This document shows, piece by piece, positions 18,333 to 27,858 of a DNA stretch of 64,000 nucleotides. Under the pieces are notes generated by a model. It was not told where the DNA came from. It saw only the letters and a program-made list of their open reading frames with translations, and searched no databases. Both the position numbers and the translations under genes were made by a program. Origin of the DNA: Bacillus safensis FO-36b (GTDB lineage: Bacteria > Bacillota > Bacilli > Bacillales > Bacillaceae); assembly GCF_000691165.1 (NCBI RefSeq), contig NZ_ASJD01000001.1, positions 620,001 through 684,000 on the forward strand. Reading direction: 5' to 3'. The stretch's first letter is position 1, and each line of letters starts with the position of its first letter.

Positions 18333-19907
18333 TTATAGGTCAATCAGGCGGACAGAAAGAATATCCTGCACTTCAGTTAATTTTTTCACAATTTCGTCCT
18401 CTAGATGCTTGTCGAAAGAAAGCATCATAATGGCTTCGCCGCCTTTTTCTTTACGTCCCACCTGCATTGTGGCGATGTTCACATCATGGTCGCCTAAAAT
18501 CTGTCCAACCTTTCCAATCACACCAGGTGCATCTGTATGCTGGATATAGACAAGGTGTCCATCTGGATAAAAATCAATATTAAAACCATTAATAGAAACA
18601 ACGCGCTCCCCTAGATGCGGGATGTAAGTCGCTTTTAGAGTAAAGGTTGAAAGATCACCTTTGACTTCAATGGAAATACTGTTTTCGTAACCAGATTCGC
18701 TGGAAGAAATTTTTTCACTAAAGCTAATGCCTCGTTCTTTTGCGACCATTCCAGCATTTACTTCATTCACAGTCGAATCAACACGCTCTTTTAAAAAGCC
18801 TGACAGAAGACTCTTTGTGATAAAGGATGTTTCGAGTTTTGAAATAGATCCTTCATAAGAAATGCCTACTTCTTTTACAGGTTCTCTCATTGATTGAGAG
18901 ACAAGACGTCCAAGTTTTCCTGCAAATTGATGATAAGGCTGAATCTTTTTGAACTCGTCTTTTGTCATCGCTGGTAGATTAATAGATGACATGACAGGAA
19001 GACCTTTTGCAAATTGAAGGACTTCTTCAGATACTTGCGCCGCTACATTTAATTGTGCTTCTTTTGTAGAGGCACCAAGATGCGGAGTTGCAATGACATG
19101 TGGATGATCCACAAGCGGATTATCAGTTGGCGGTTCTACCTCGAATACATCGAGTGCAGCTCCTGCGACATGGCCGCTTTCAAGAGCTTCAAGAAGGTCA
19201 GCCTCGTCAATAATACCGCCGCGCGCACAGTTTACAAGGCGAACACCTTTTTTCGTTTTTGCAATCGTTTCTTTATTGAGAAGTCCTCTTGTTTCTTTTG
19301 TTAATGGCGTATGTACAGTAATAATATCTGATACTTCGAGTACTTCATCAAGTGATTTCGCATTGACGCCAATTTTTTCTGCACGTTCCTTTGTGAGAAA
19401 TGGGTCAAACACGTTGACTGTCATGCCAAATGCTCTCGCACGCTGCGCGATTTCACTTCCGATTCTGCCTAAGCCGACAATCCCAAGAGATTTTCCGTAA
19501 AGCTCAGCACCAACATATGCACCTCTGTTCCATTCTTTTGATTTGACAGAAATGTTGGCTTGCGGAATATGACGCATGAGTGATGAAATCATAGCGAACG
19601 TATGCTCAGCTGTCGAGATCGTATTACCGTTTGGTGCATTGATCACAATGACGCCGTGTTTGGTCGCTTCATCAATGTCAATATTGTCTACTCCCACACC
19701 GGCACGGCCGACAATTTTTAATGAAGTCATTTTTTCATAAAGCTCTTTCGTTACTTTCGTGGCACTTCTGACAAGTAAGGCATCAAACGTGTGTAATTCA
19801 TCTTCTGCTTCTGCTACATTTTTTTGGACAATTTCAACAAAATCTGATTCTAAAAGTGGTAGAAGACCATCATTGCTCATCTTATCTGAGACTAATACTC
19901 GAAACAT
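18333..19907 (-). CDS. serA: D-3-phosphoglycerate dehydrogenase
   Basis: The first enzyme of serine synthesis, oxidising 3-phosphoglycerate with NAD. At 524 residues it has the long form: a substrate domain, a Rossmann domain with GIVGLGRIGSEIAQRARAFG, the catalytic VRLVNCARGGIIDE and the histidine of ATPHLGAST, an allosteric substrate-binding domain, and a C-terminal ACT domain (about 450-524, HTDAPGVIGKVGQILGDHDVN). The start at 19907 has AGGAGG just upstream; the frame continues upstream without homology. It is transcribed against its neighbours. Confidence 0.97.
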   Translation of the reverse strand: MFRVLVSDKMSNDGLLPLLESDFVEIVQKNVAEAEDELHTFDALLVRSATKVTKELYEKMTSLKIVGRAGVGVDNIDIDEATKHGVIVINAPNGNTISTAEHTFAMISSLMRHIPQANISVKSKEWNRGAYVGAELYGKSLGIVGLGRIGSEIAQRARAFGMTVNVFDPFLTKERAEKIGVNAKSLDEVLEVSDIITVHTPLTKETRGLLNKETIAKTKKGVRLVNCARGGIIDEADLLEALESGHVAGAALDVFEVEPPTDNPLVDHPHVIATPHLGASTKEAQLNVAAQVSEEVLQFAKGLPVMSSINLPAMTKDEFKKIQPYHQFAGKLGRLVSQSMREPVKEVGISYEGSISKLETSFITKSLLSGFLKERVDSTVNEVNAGMVAKERGISFSEKISSSESGYENSISIEVKGDLSTFTLKATYIPHLGERVVSINGFNIDFYPDGHLVYIQHTDAPGVIGKVGQILGDHDVNIATMQVGRKEKGGEAIMMLSFDKHLEDEIVKKLTEVQDILSVRLIDL

Positions 19908-19948
19908 CGTAAGATTTCCTCCTAAAATAAACGTCATAAATATCTGAT

Positions 19949-19978
19949 AATTTACCATATTCCTTTTCACTGTGTCAA
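19949..19978 (-). promoter_or_regulatory. Candidate sigma-A promoter of serA
   Basis: On the minus strand, TTGACA (19973-19978) and TAAATT (19949-19954) are 18 bases apart, about 40 bases before the serA start. Confidence 0.55.
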
Positions 19979-20145
19979 TCAAATTAAAGCAGTAAAGTGA
20001 AAAAGAAAACACGAACATTTCTTTGTGTCTTTATAAAGAATGAACACCTTTAAACAAAAGATAACCAATTTTTGCGCATTTGTCATTATAATTTTTGTGT
20101 TTTTTACGATTTCTTAAAACTGATGAATTTGCTCAGATTTTTATC

Positions 20146-20174
20146 TGTACAAATGCTCATATATCATATATAAT
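20146..20174 (+). promoter_or_regulatory. Promoter of the ribU riboswitch transcript
   Basis: TGTACA (20146-20151) and a perfect TATAAT (20169-20174) are separated by 17 bases. The RFN element begins about 23 bases downstream. Confidence 0.7.
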
Positions 20175-20196
20175 GATGTCGAATTGAATAATGATC

Positions 20197-20322
20197 AATC
20201 TTCGGGGCAGGGTGTAATTCCCTACCGGCGGTGATGAGCATAGTCTCTAAGCCCGCGAGCCTTTTTGGCAGGATTCGGTGTGATTCCGAAGCCGACAGTA
20301 TAGTCTGGATGGGAGAAGATGG
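20197..20322 (+). promoter_or_regulatory. FMN riboswitch (RFN element) of ribU
   Basis: All conserved blocks are present: ATCTTCGGGGCAGGGTG, TTCCCTACCGGCGGTGATG, AGCCCGCGAGCC, GGATTCGGTGTGATTCC, GAAGCCGACAGT and AGTCTGGATGGGAGAAGATG. It is closer to the consensus than the rib operon copy and has a short variable arm. It controls uptake of riboflavin. Confidence 0.96.
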
Positions 20323-20381
20323 AGGTTCATAAACGTTGAAAACATTGATGTTCACACGTTTATTTGTCTAGCCCAATTTCC

Positions 20382-20410
20382 CCGCTCCTGTTTTCAAGGG
20401 CGGTTTTTTT
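20382..20410 (+). terminator. Riboswitch-controlled terminator before ribU
   Basis: CCGCTC (20382-20387) pairs with GGGCGG (20398-20403), followed by seven T. Confidence 0.85.
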
Positions 20411-20468
20411 GTGGCTAAAATGGAACAATCCTCTTTTCGAAAGATTTGATCGAAAAGGAGAGAGAATA

Positions 20469-21050
20469 TTGAATCAAAGTAAAGTAAAGCGTTTAGTTGT
20501 TACCAGTATGCTCAGCAGTATTTCGTTTGTGTTAATTTTATTGGATTTTCCTTTCCCTGGTCTTCCAGCGTATTTGAAAATTGATTTTAGTGATATCCCG
20601 GCAATTATTGCGATTTTAATTTATGGACCGGGTGCAGGGATTGCTGTTGAGGCATTAAAAAATGTACTGCATTACCTCATTCAAGGCAGTATGTCCGGCG
20701 TTCCAGTTGGGCAAGTTGCGAACTTCATTGCAGGCACACTATTTATCTTGCCAGTCGCCTTTATGTTTAAAAAAATCAAATCAGCAAAAGGGATGGCATG
20801 GTCTATGATCACGGGTACATTGCTTATGACTGTGATGATGAGTATTTTAAATTACTTCTTATTCCTGCCAGCTTACACATGGTTCTTAAACGCGCCAGAA
20901 CTATCCGATCATGCGCTCAAGACGACCATTACAGCAGGGATCTTACCATTTAACTTTATTAAAGGAATCATCATTACCATCGTGTTTAGCCTCATTTTTG
21001 TGAAAATGCGTCCATGGTTTGAAAATAAACGCCGACTTCAAAATAGTTAA
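20469..21050 (+). CDS. ribU: Riboflavin transporter RibU (ECF S component)
   Basis: The substrate-binding membrane subunit of an energy-coupling-factor importer, working with the shared EcfA/EcfA'/EcfT module encoded elsewhere. The 193-residue protein has about six membrane helices and the family blocks DFPFPGLPAYLKIDFSDIPAIIA and GVPVGQVANFIAGTLFILP (each quoted in part). The start is a TTG at 20469 with AAGGAGAG eight bases upstream; ATG 20364 is before the terminator hairpin and is not credible. The riboswitch confirms the substrate. Confidence 0.95.
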   Translation: MNQSKVKRLVVTSMLSSISFVLILLDFPFPGLPAYLKIDFSDIPAIIAILIYGPGAGIAVEALKNVLHYLIQGSMSGVPVGQVANFIAGTLFILPVAFMFKKIKSAKGMAWSMITGTLLMTVMMSILNYFLFLPAYTWFLNAPELSDHALKTTITAGILPFNFIKGIIITIVFSLIFVKMRPWFENKRRLQNS

Positions 21051-21056
21051 TATAAA

Positions 21057-21081
21057 AAAAGCCCCTGCATAAGGGGCTTTT
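21057..21081. terminator. Bidirectional terminator between ribU and fer
   Basis: AAAAGCCCC (21057-21065) pairs with GGGGCTTTT (21073-21081); it lies between converging genes. Confidence 0.9.
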
Positions 21082-21084
21082 ATA

Positions 21085-21375
<291 letters not shown>

Positions 21376-21600
21376 CTAACCTTTTTAGTTTCACCGATAA
21401 AAAACAATTTCCTCAAACCTTATTGTAATGATTTTAATTTCACATTTCAACTGTAAAGTGATTGAGAATGCTTATCACATAAGGGTTTGTTCATAACTTT
21501 CCCCCACAAATTGAGTTTAAACATTTCTTCTTCTATGAAATCTGTTAAAATAAAGGGAGAAAATATTCGAATTTTGTCAGGAAGACAGGTGCTTTGGCGA

Positions 21601-22653
21601 ATGACTCTTCATTACTTGGATGTCATGTTAATGGACAGCGTACATAAATTGAACGGCGAACGCTCCATAAGTGCTGTCTACCATCTTTTTAAAGGAAAGA
21701 AATCATCACAAACCATACAGGATGCCAGTTTGTTTCAGCTTTCAAAGTACTTCGGCTGTTACCCGGGGTTTACGAGGGATCAGCTGAATCGCTCTGCTAT
21801 AAAGCTTGACGAAAAGCACTACATCGTAAAAACAGGGGAGACATTCACTGTTACAAATGCAGGACAGCGTATGCTAAACCAGTATTTTTCAGAAAAACCG
21901 ATGCCCGCTTATTTTCATGGTGCCAAATATCATGATAAAGCAAAGGTGCTATGGATGAGGCTTTCGTTACTTGTACAAGTGCTGTCTCACCATCTGGCTG
22001 GATCGCATCAATATGTTCCAATACAAAGAGATGTATCTGTACAAAGCTGGACGAAATCCTTCTTAAAACAGCATCACGAGAAGAATAAGCTTTCGGAAGA
22101 GCTGCATCATGAACTAGACAAGCTCCTTTCCCGTATAAGTGATCAAGAGGCGCTGATTTTTGTTTACTCATTGACGTCAAATGAAAGAATTGGGCGTACG
22201 TATCAGCAAATGGCAGAGTGGCTAAAAGAAGATGTGTGGTATGTGTACCTGCTTTTTTGGAATGTCCTCCATTATTTTATTCATGCTGCCCAAAAAGGTG
22301 AAGCGCAGGTCATGCAGCAGCTCGTAGGTGACCTTGAATTCAAACGCGTGCTAACAACCTCTACCCATAAAACGCTCGAGCTTGTGCAAAAAGGCTATGA
22401 TATTGATCAGATTGCTCACATTCGATCATTAAAAAAGGCAACGATCGAAGACCATATTGTCGAACTGTCCATACATGAACCGAGCTTCTCAATAGAGCCG
22501 TATGTGAGCGAAGAAGAGCAGCAGGCCATTCATGCAGTAGCCAGGGAGCTTCAAACAAATAAAATGAAGCTGATTAAAGAAAAACTCGAACATCCATTTA
22601 CTTATTTTCAAATAAGATTGGCTCTGACAAGGATGGTGAAAGCAAATGGATAA
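21601..22653 (+). CDS. ypbB: YpbB, helix-turn-helix domain protein
   Basis: A 350-residue protein of the YpbB family, paired with the RecS helicase gene. Recognisable parts are GERSISAVYHLFKGKKSSQTIQDASLFQL (quoted in part) near the start and a C-terminal helix-turn-helix/HRDC-like region with DIDQIAHIRSLKKATIEDHIVEL. I chose ATG 21601 because it gives the usual length; GTG 21589 with AGGAAG four bases upstream is a real alternative, and the frame stays open to 21487. It overlaps recS by eight bases. Function unknown, probably linked to the helicase. Confidence 0.8.
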   Translation: MTLHYLDVMLMDSVHKLNGERSISAVYHLFKGKKSSQTIQDASLFQLSKYFGCYPGFTRDQLNRSAIKLDEKHYIVKTGETFTVTNAGQRMLNQYFSEKPMPAYFHGAKYHDKAKVLWMRLSLLVQVLSHHLAGSHQYVPIQRDVSVQSWTKSFLKQHHEKNKLSEELHHELDKLLSRISDQEALIFVYSLTSNERIGRTYQQMAEWLKEDVWYVYLLFWNVLHYFIHAAQKGEAQVMQQLVGDLEFKRVLTTSTHKTLELVQKGYDIDQIAHIRSLKKATIEDHIVELSIHEPSFSIEPYVSEEEQQAIHAVARELQTNKMKLIKEKLEHPFTYFQIRLALTRMVKANG

Positions 22654-24154
22654 GCTTCATCAGACGCTCATGCGATATTTTGGTTACGACTCATTTAAAG
22701 CAGGTCAAGAGGACATTATTCAAAGTGTACTGAATCAGAAAGATACGGTTGCCATGCTGCCTACTGGCGGAGGGAAGTCCATCTGCTATCAAATTCCCGG
22801 CTATATGACTGAAGGATTAGTTCTCATTATTTCGCCGCTGTTATCGCTTATGGAGGACCAAGTCGAACGAATGAAAATGCGCGGAGAAAAACGAGTGGCG
22901 GCACTGAACAGCACATTATCTTTTCAGGAGAGACGGCATATCATTCGGCATTTGCCATCATATAAATTTTTATTCGTCGCGCCTGAGGCATTAATGTCAG
23001 AGGTGCTGCTAGAACAGCTCAAATCGATGCATATTGGTCTGTTCGTCGTCGATGAAGCCCATTGTATATCCGAATGGGGGCATGATTTCCGTCCGGAATA
23101 TTCCAAGCTGGGAGAATGGAGAGAAGCATTAGGTCATCCTGTTGCCTTAGCACTGACGGCAACTGCAACAAAACAAACGCTAAAAGATACCGTGCAAACG
23201 TTAAGATTGCAGCATCCAGACTTTCATATCCATTCTGTCAACCGGCCAAACATCGCATTAGTCAAAGAAGCGCACGAAACGAAAGAAGCAAAAGAGAAAC
23301 GGGCCATTGAGCTTGTGGAATTCCTGCAAGGCCCTGGCCTGATTTATTGCCCGACCCGGCAAATGACAGAAGATATGGCGCTCATAATGAAACAAAAAAC
23401 CCATCAGCGTGTAGAGTATTACCATGGCGGAATGGATGCAGGAGACCGCATGCTTATTCAGCAGCAATTTATCAGCGGACAGCTTGATCTTATTTGTTGT
23501 ACAAGTGCTTTTGGAATGGGAATTGATAAAGCAGATATACGATTTGTTATTCATATGAGCCCGCCTCAGTCAATTGAAGCATTTATGCAGGAAATTGGAA
23601 GAGCAGGACGGGACGGGAAAAATAGTGTGAGCATTCTTTTATATACAGAAGAGGACGCGGATATTCAACAGCATTTAATACAAGCAGAAGGCTTTGATGA
23701 TCCAGAAATTGATTTCTTCTTAGTTAGACTCACACAAATGCAGACAAATGATGAAAAGAAATTACGTGAACAATTGATGGAATCAGGGCTTCAGGAGACA
23801 CGTGCAAGAATGCTGATCCATTATTACAGGATGTATCAATCTGACGAGCCTCGTGTGCTCCTGATGAAACTGAAAGAGAAATTGCAGGAAAGACAAACTG
23901 AAAAACTGAGAAAAGTGTGGCAATTTAAGGAGCGGATCACAGATCATAGCTGCTTTAGACAATCTCTGTTATCATACTTTTACGAACAGCTTGATCAAAC
24001 GGAGAGCGCATCCTCTGGCAGCTGCTGCTCTTCTTGCGGACTTGACCTGTCTGATTATGAAAAAAAAGATCAACCATTGGAGCTGAATGAAATGAAACAC
24101 TGGAAGACCGTGCTGGATCGTATGTTTCATCTGACAAAAGAGGCGCAGCATTGA
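22646..24154 (+). CDS. recS: RecQ-family ATP-dependent DNA helicase RecS
   Basis: A 502-residue superfamily 2 helicase, shorter than RecQ proper because it lacks an HRDC domain. Walker A is PTGGGK44S, the DEAH box is VVDEAHCISEWGHDFRPEY, and motif VI is QEIGRAGRDGK. A zinc-binding cysteine group (SCFRQ... CCSSCGLD) lies near the C-terminus. In B. subtilis RecS acts with RecJ or SsbA in replication fork processing. Coupled to ypbB in front and ypbD behind. Confidence 0.94.
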   Translation: MDKLHQTLMRYFGYDSFKAGQEDIIQSVLNQKDTVAMLPTGGGKSICYQIPGYMTEGLVLIISPLLSLMEDQVERMKMRGEKRVAALNSTLSFQERRHIIRHLPSYKFLFVAPEALMSEVLLEQLKSMHIGLFVVDEAHCISEWGHDFRPEYSKLGEWREALGHPVALALTATATKQTLKDTVQTLRLQHPDFHIHSVNRPNIALVKEAHETKEAKEKRAIELVEFLQGPGLIYCPTRQMTEDMALIMKQKTHQRVEYYHGGMDAGDRMLIQQQFISGQLDLICCTSAFGMGIDKADIRFVIHMSPPQSIEAFMQEIGRAGRDGKNSVSILLYTEEDADIQQHLIQAEGFDDPEIDFFLVRLTQMQTNDEKKLREQLMESGLQETRARMLIHYYRMYQSDEPRVLLMKLKEKLQERQTEKLRKVWQFKERITDHSCFRQSLLSYFYEQLDQTESASSGSCCSSCGLDLSDYEKKDQPLELNEMKHWKTVLDRMFHLTKEAQH

Positions 24155-24792
24155 TTGAACAACATCGCCGAATCATCGAAAAATTAACCGATCGACAAGT
24201 TGTAGAACAGCTGTATTTCACGCAGCTGCTGATGCTGATCATTTCTTTTTTACTAGGTATATTTATGTTCAATCATTGGACAGATTTTACATCCCTTTGG
24301 GAGATCCAAGATGCGCGGATACTGACTTATGGAATTGGCGGCGCTGCGGTTGTGATCATTGTGGATGCGATTGTTATGAAGGTGTTTCCTGCTCATATGT
24401 ATGATGATGGCGGATTAAATGAAAAAATGTTCAAAAACCGCAGCATCCCGCATATTGTTTGGTTAACACTGCTCATCGCCTTTTCAGAGGAAATTCTATT
24501 CCGAGGGATCGTCCAGCAGCAATTTGGATTGGAAATTGCCAGTATTGTGTTTGCGCTCCTTCACTTTCGCTACTTATCAAAAATACTCTTGTTTATCCTT
24601 GTGGTTTCAATTAGTATTTTTTTAGGACTTTTATACGAGTGGACTGGGAATTTATTTGTTCCTGTCATGACCCATTTTGTCATTGACTTAGTCTTTGCTT
24701 GTCAAATTCGTTTGAAATATAGGGGGAGGGATGAACATGGAAGAAATGTCGAGAATGAAGAGAAAGAAGGAGCAGCTGACAAACATCCATGA
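24151..24792 (+). CDS. ypbD: YpbD, CPBP-family (CAAX) intramembrane protease
   Basis: A 213-residue membrane protein with about five helices. The type II CAAX/abortive-infection motif EExxxR is visible as SEEILFRGIVQ near residue 111, followed by HFRY and a C-terminal MTHFVIDLVF. The start is TTG 24151, sharing four bases with the recS stop, with GAGGCG just before it. The 3' end overlaps ypbE by 56 bases. Substrate unknown. Confidence 0.85.
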   Translation: MIEQHRRIIEKLTDRQVVEQLYFTQLLMLIISFLLGIFMFNHWTDFTSLWEIQDARILTYGIGGAAVVIIVDAIVMKVFPAHMYDDGGLNEKMFKNRSIPHIVWLTLLIAFSEEILFRGIVQQQFGLEIASIVFALLHFRYLSKILLFILVVSISIFLGLLYEWTGNLFVPVMTHFVIDLVFACQIRLKYRGRDEHGRNVENEEKEGAADKHP

Positions 24793-25522
24793 CGATGATG
24801 CAGAGAAAATTTTTGAAGAAGAAGTGCAGCCTTCAGATGACTCTCACTTTCCTACACGAGAAGATTTTCATGAATATAAAAAGCAGCGCACGAAAAAGGT
24901 GCGTAATCCATTGTTTACAACACTTGCTATTATCTTTCCTATTATCGTCGTCACAGTGTTCTTCCTTTTGATCTACTACACATCAAAGGAAATCAACCAT
25001 AATAATAATCAAGATGTATATAATATTGATTCTACATCAAGTGCTGACACAGACCCAGTCCCGTCAGCACTTGTCGAAACGAAAAATGATTCTAATGCTG
25101 ATAAAGCGGATGCGTCTGATGATGAGAAGCAAAAGAAAGATGAAGAAAAACAGCGATTGAAAGAAAAAGCTGAACAGAAGAAAAAAGAAAAAGCTGCTAA
25201 AGAGAAAGAAGAGCGTGAACAAGCAGCGAAAGAAAAAGAACGCGCGAGAGCCGAAGCTGCCAAAAAGCGTGAACAGCAGCAGCTAGCCTTGCAAAAGCAA
25301 CAGGAAGAGAAAAAACGAAAAGAGGCCGAAGAGAAAAAGAAGCAGGAAGAAAAGCCAGTTCGTGTCGTGCAGCACACCGTTGGTCCAGAGGAAAACCTGT
25401 ATCGAATTTCAATGAAGTATTACAAAAACCGTTCGGGTGAAGAGAAAATTAGAGCCTATAATCATTTGAAAGGTAACAGCGTGTATAGTGGTCAAGTGCT
25501 GAATATTCCACTAGAAAACTAA
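24737..25522 (+). CDS. ypbE: YpbE, membrane-anchored LysM protein with charged helical stalk
   Basis: The protein (261 residues) has a short cytoplasmic N-terminus, one membrane helix at about 55-78, a Ser/Thr/Asp-rich spacer, then about 80 residues made almost only of E, K, A, Q and R (about 128-208), and a C-terminal LysM (VQHTVGPEENLYRISMKYYKN). The stalk could be a coiled coil or a single alpha helix. GGGGGAGGG precedes the ATG at 24737 by six bases; ATG 24731 touches it. The B. subtilis YpbE I recall is shorter in this stalk. Function unknown. Confidence 0.85.
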   Translation: MEEMSRMKRKKEQLTNIHDDDAEKIFEEEVQPSDDSHFPTREDFHEYKKQRTKKVRNPLFTTLAIIFPIIVVTVFFLLIYYTSKEINHNNNQDVYNIDSTSSADTDPVPSALVETKNDSNADKADASDDEKQKKDEEKQRLKEKAEQKKKEKAAKEKEEREQAAKEKERARAEAAKKREQQQLALQKQQEEKKRKEAEEKKKQEEKPVRVVQHTVGPEENLYRISMKYYKNRSGEEKIRAYNHLKGNSVYSGQVLNIPLEN

Positions 25523-25535
25523 TCACCTGACATGA

Positions 25536-26042
25536 ATGAAGAAGCACGCACATACATATGTAGAAAAAAGGGACAGGGTGTATGTGATGACATTGCACGC
25601 AATCAGCCGATATATGGATCAGCCGACACAGAAAATGATGGAAACATTGATCAAAAGAAAGCATAAATATGAGGGCTTTGCCAAGCAGTGCAAAAGATGG
25701 CAATGGACAGCCCTTCTATCGCTGGCCATTCTTTTGTTTTATTTTGTGATCACGGCAAATGCGGGAGGCGGCTCGCTTCAGCCGGAAGCCATGATTGCCA
25801 CACTGCTTGGTCATGAAGTTTTTCTGTTTTGGATCATGGCTGAAGTCTTTGCTTTTTACGCCTCTTATTACTACAAGAAAAAAGAAGAAAAGGCTGAGGA
25901 TGAATATCATCGGCTTCGATGTGAAATTATACAAAAAAGCACAGATTTATGGCCGCAATCAAATCAGTGGAAAGAGCGCGAGACGGTTTTTCACTATATG
26001 CAGAAGCAATACGACATTAATCTCTATTATGAAAGTAAATAA
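25536..26042 (+). CDS. ypbF: YpbF, small membrane protein
   Basis: A 168-residue protein with two membrane helices (about 64-80 and 95-112) and a conserved C-terminal tail CEIIQKSTDLWPQ...YDINLYYESK that I recognise from B. subtilis YpbF. Function unknown. The start is weak: ATG 25536 lacks a clear ribosome binding site, whereas ATG 25587 follows AAGGGACAGGG and would remove 17 residues. Terminator follows. Confidence 0.75.
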   Translation: MKKHAHTYVEKRDRVYVMTLHAISRYMDQPTQKMMETLIKRKHKYEGFAKQCKRWQWTALLSLAILLFYFVITANAGGGSLQPEAMIATLLGHEVFLFWIMAEVFAFYASYYYKKKEEKAEDEYHRLRCEIIQKSTDLWPQSNQWKERETVFHYMQKQYDINLYYESK

Positions 26043-26048
26043 ATGAGA

Positions 26049-26082
26049 AAAAAAGACGTTTAACAGTTGAAACGTCTTTTTT
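26049..26082 (+). terminator. Terminator after ypbF
   Basis: AAAAAAGACGTTT (26049-26061) pairs with its complement 26070-26082, eight-base loop. Confidence 0.9.
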
Positions 26083-26129
26083 CATTCAAGCGTCTTATGA
26101 AAGAAAGATATGTAAGGGAGCCATTTGTG

Positions 26130-26918
26130 ATGAAATATGCCATCGGATTTACTGCCGCCATTGCGGCTGTTACAACAGGTGTGTGTGTAACGGCAAAAAT
26201 GGTGAAAACGGCAAAACAAAACAACATCAAAAAGCATTACTTTACAATAGAAGCACTTCAATCAGACCGGCCTGCTGTCATTTTCTTTATTTCTGATACA
26301 CACAGACGTCTCATCAGTGACACTTTATTAGCAGAAATCAGACAGGAAGAGCCAGATGTGATTATGATTGGCGGAGATTTAGCAGAAAAAGGTGTACCCT
26401 ATGCAAGGATTGAAGAAAATGTGAAACGTTTATCAAGAATTGCGCCGGTTTATTTTGTTTGGGGAAATAATGATCATGAGCTGCACCAGCAAAGGTTTAA
26501 AGAGATTCTTCATGCATACGATGTCACGACTTTGCAAAATGAAACGGCTGTATGGAATTTTGAAGGGCAGCGAATCAAAATTGGAGGAATTGATGATATT
26601 CGGCTTGAAAAAGCAGATTATGAAGCGATACGGCCTGAGTTTGTGAAAGATGATGTCAATATTCTCTTATCACACAATCCAGATGTACATCATTTGATGA
26701 GTGAAGAAGAAGGAATCGATCTTGTCCTGAGCGGTCATACGCATGGGGGACAGATCCGAATTGGGAAATTTGGACCGTATGAAAAAGGAAGAACAGGCCA
26801 GGTCAAAGGTGCGTTCTTTCTCATTAGTAATGGCTACGGAACAACAAAAATTCCCTTGCGTCTCGGAGCAGAACCAGAAACCCATCTGATCTATTTAATG
26901 CCTCTAAAAACGCGTTAA
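26130..26918 (+). CDS. ypbG: YpbG, membrane-associated metallophosphoesterase
   Basis: A calcineurin-like phosphoesterase of 262 residues. After an N-terminal membrane helix (about 5-22), the metal ligands appear in order: SDTH, GGDLAEKG, WGNNDHE, LLSHNPDV and SGHTHGGQ. This resembles the YkuE/YpbG class; the substrate is not known. ATG 26130 follows AAGGGAG by nine bases; upstream frame from TTG 26067 falls in the ypbF terminator. Confidence 0.88.
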   Translation: MKYAIGFTAAIAAVTTGVCVTAKMVKTAKQNNIKKHYFTIEALQSDRPAVIFFISDTHRRLISDTLLAEIRQEEPDVIMIGGDLAEKGVPYARIEENVKRLSRIAPVYFVWGNNDHELHQQRFKEILHAYDVTTLQNETAVWNFEGQRIKIGGIDDIRLEKADYEAIRPEFVKDDVNILLSHNPDVHHLMSEEEGIDLVLSGHTHGGQIRIGKFGPYEKGRTGQVKGAFFLISNGYGTTKIPLRLGAEPETHLIYLMPLKTR

Positions 26919-27083
26919 CTTGCGGCACCCTCAATATTTTCCATAAAAGTCACCGTAAGCGTAGCTTCGTGCTTGTCTTCCGTCTTGACACAGTGTAAAC
27001 TGAATACAAAATTAAGAACCTATGACTCATCATCTCATATACTACAGTATGATGTGTGTTTAGAAGAGGCAGGAGGGAACGTT

Positions 27084-27662
27084 ATGCGACTGGAGCGTCT
27101 GAATTATAATAAAATCAAAATTTTTCTCACACTAGATGACCTGACAGACCGAGGTCTTACGAAAGAAGACCTTTGGAAAGATTCGTTCAAAGTCCATCAG
27201 CTGTTTAAAGACATGATGAACGAAGCGAATCAGGAGCTCGGTTTTGAAGCGAATGGACCGATTGCTGTTGAAGTATTTTCTCTTCAGGCGCAGGGGATGG
27301 TCGTCATTGTCACAAAGAGTCAGCAGGAAGATGCTGATGATGAGTTTGATGAAGATTACATTGAGATGCAAGTCAAGCTCGACGAGAGTAAGCATGTGCT
27401 CTATCAATTTGCCTCGTTTGAAGATGTGATTCAACTGTCCCATAGTTTAAGTCGTATTGGACTTTTAGGGGGTACAGTTTACCATTATGAAGGTCAATAT
27501 TACCTCAGCCTGGATGATGTTGGAGAATTATCTGCTGATACAGTCATTTCGATTTTAGCAGAGTTTGGTTCACCTACGACACTCACCATTCACCGGCTAA
27601 AAGAATATGGAAAAGTGATCATGCAAGAAGATGCTGTGAAAACGATTCAAATGTATTTTTAA
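27084..27662 (+). CDS. mecB: MecB (YpbH), ClpC adaptor paralogue of MecA
   Basis: MecA-type adaptors deliver substrates such as ComK to the ClpCP protease. The N-terminal target-binding domain (MRLERLNYNKIKIFLTLDDL) and C-terminal ClpC-binding domain are joined by an acidic linker (QQEDADDEFDED). At 192 residues it fits MecB rather than the longer MecA. AGGAGGG precedes ATG 27084. Upstream, TATACT (27038) lies in the small palindrome ATACTACAGTAT. Confidence 0.9.
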   Translation: MRLERLNYNKIKIFLTLDDLTDRGLTKEDLWKDSFKVHQLFKDMMNEANQELGFEANGPIAVEVFSLQAQGMVVIVTKSQQEDADDEFDEDYIEMQVKLDESKHVLYQFASFEDVIQLSHSLSRIGLLGGTVYHYEGQYYLSLDDVGELSADTVISILAEFGSPTTLTIHRLKEYGKVIMQEDAVKTIQMYF

Positions 27663-27683
27663 TCACTTTTTTCTATTATATTT

Positions 27684-27717
27684 AATACTGTTGTGATGAA
27701 ACAACAGTATTTTTTTA
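27684..27717 (+). terminator. Terminator after mecB
   Basis: AATACTGTTG (27684-27693) pairs with CAACAGTATT (27702-27711) and is followed by T residues. Confidence 0.92.
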
Positions 27718-27777
27718 TATCCTTTTTTATATTTATAAACGCTGATATTTTATTTTGATAAAAAACGCTTTTTACCT

Positions 27778-27805
27778 TTGCTTTACCAGTACGAAGGTGT
27801 ATACT
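27778..27805 (+). promoter_or_regulatory. Candidate sigma-A promoter of gudB
   Basis: TTGCTT (27778-27783) and TATACT (27800-27805) with a 16-base spacer, about 54 bases before gudB. Confidence 0.55.
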
Positions 27806-27858
27806 ATTGCTTGAAAGGGAGCAGTAGATCATGAAAGATTTCTAGGGGGTTTATTTTA

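Noticed and set aside
25009-25377. 122-residue Ser/Phe/Cys-rich minus-strand frame
   Set aside because: A shadow of the Glu/Lys-rich ypbE stalk on the other strand.
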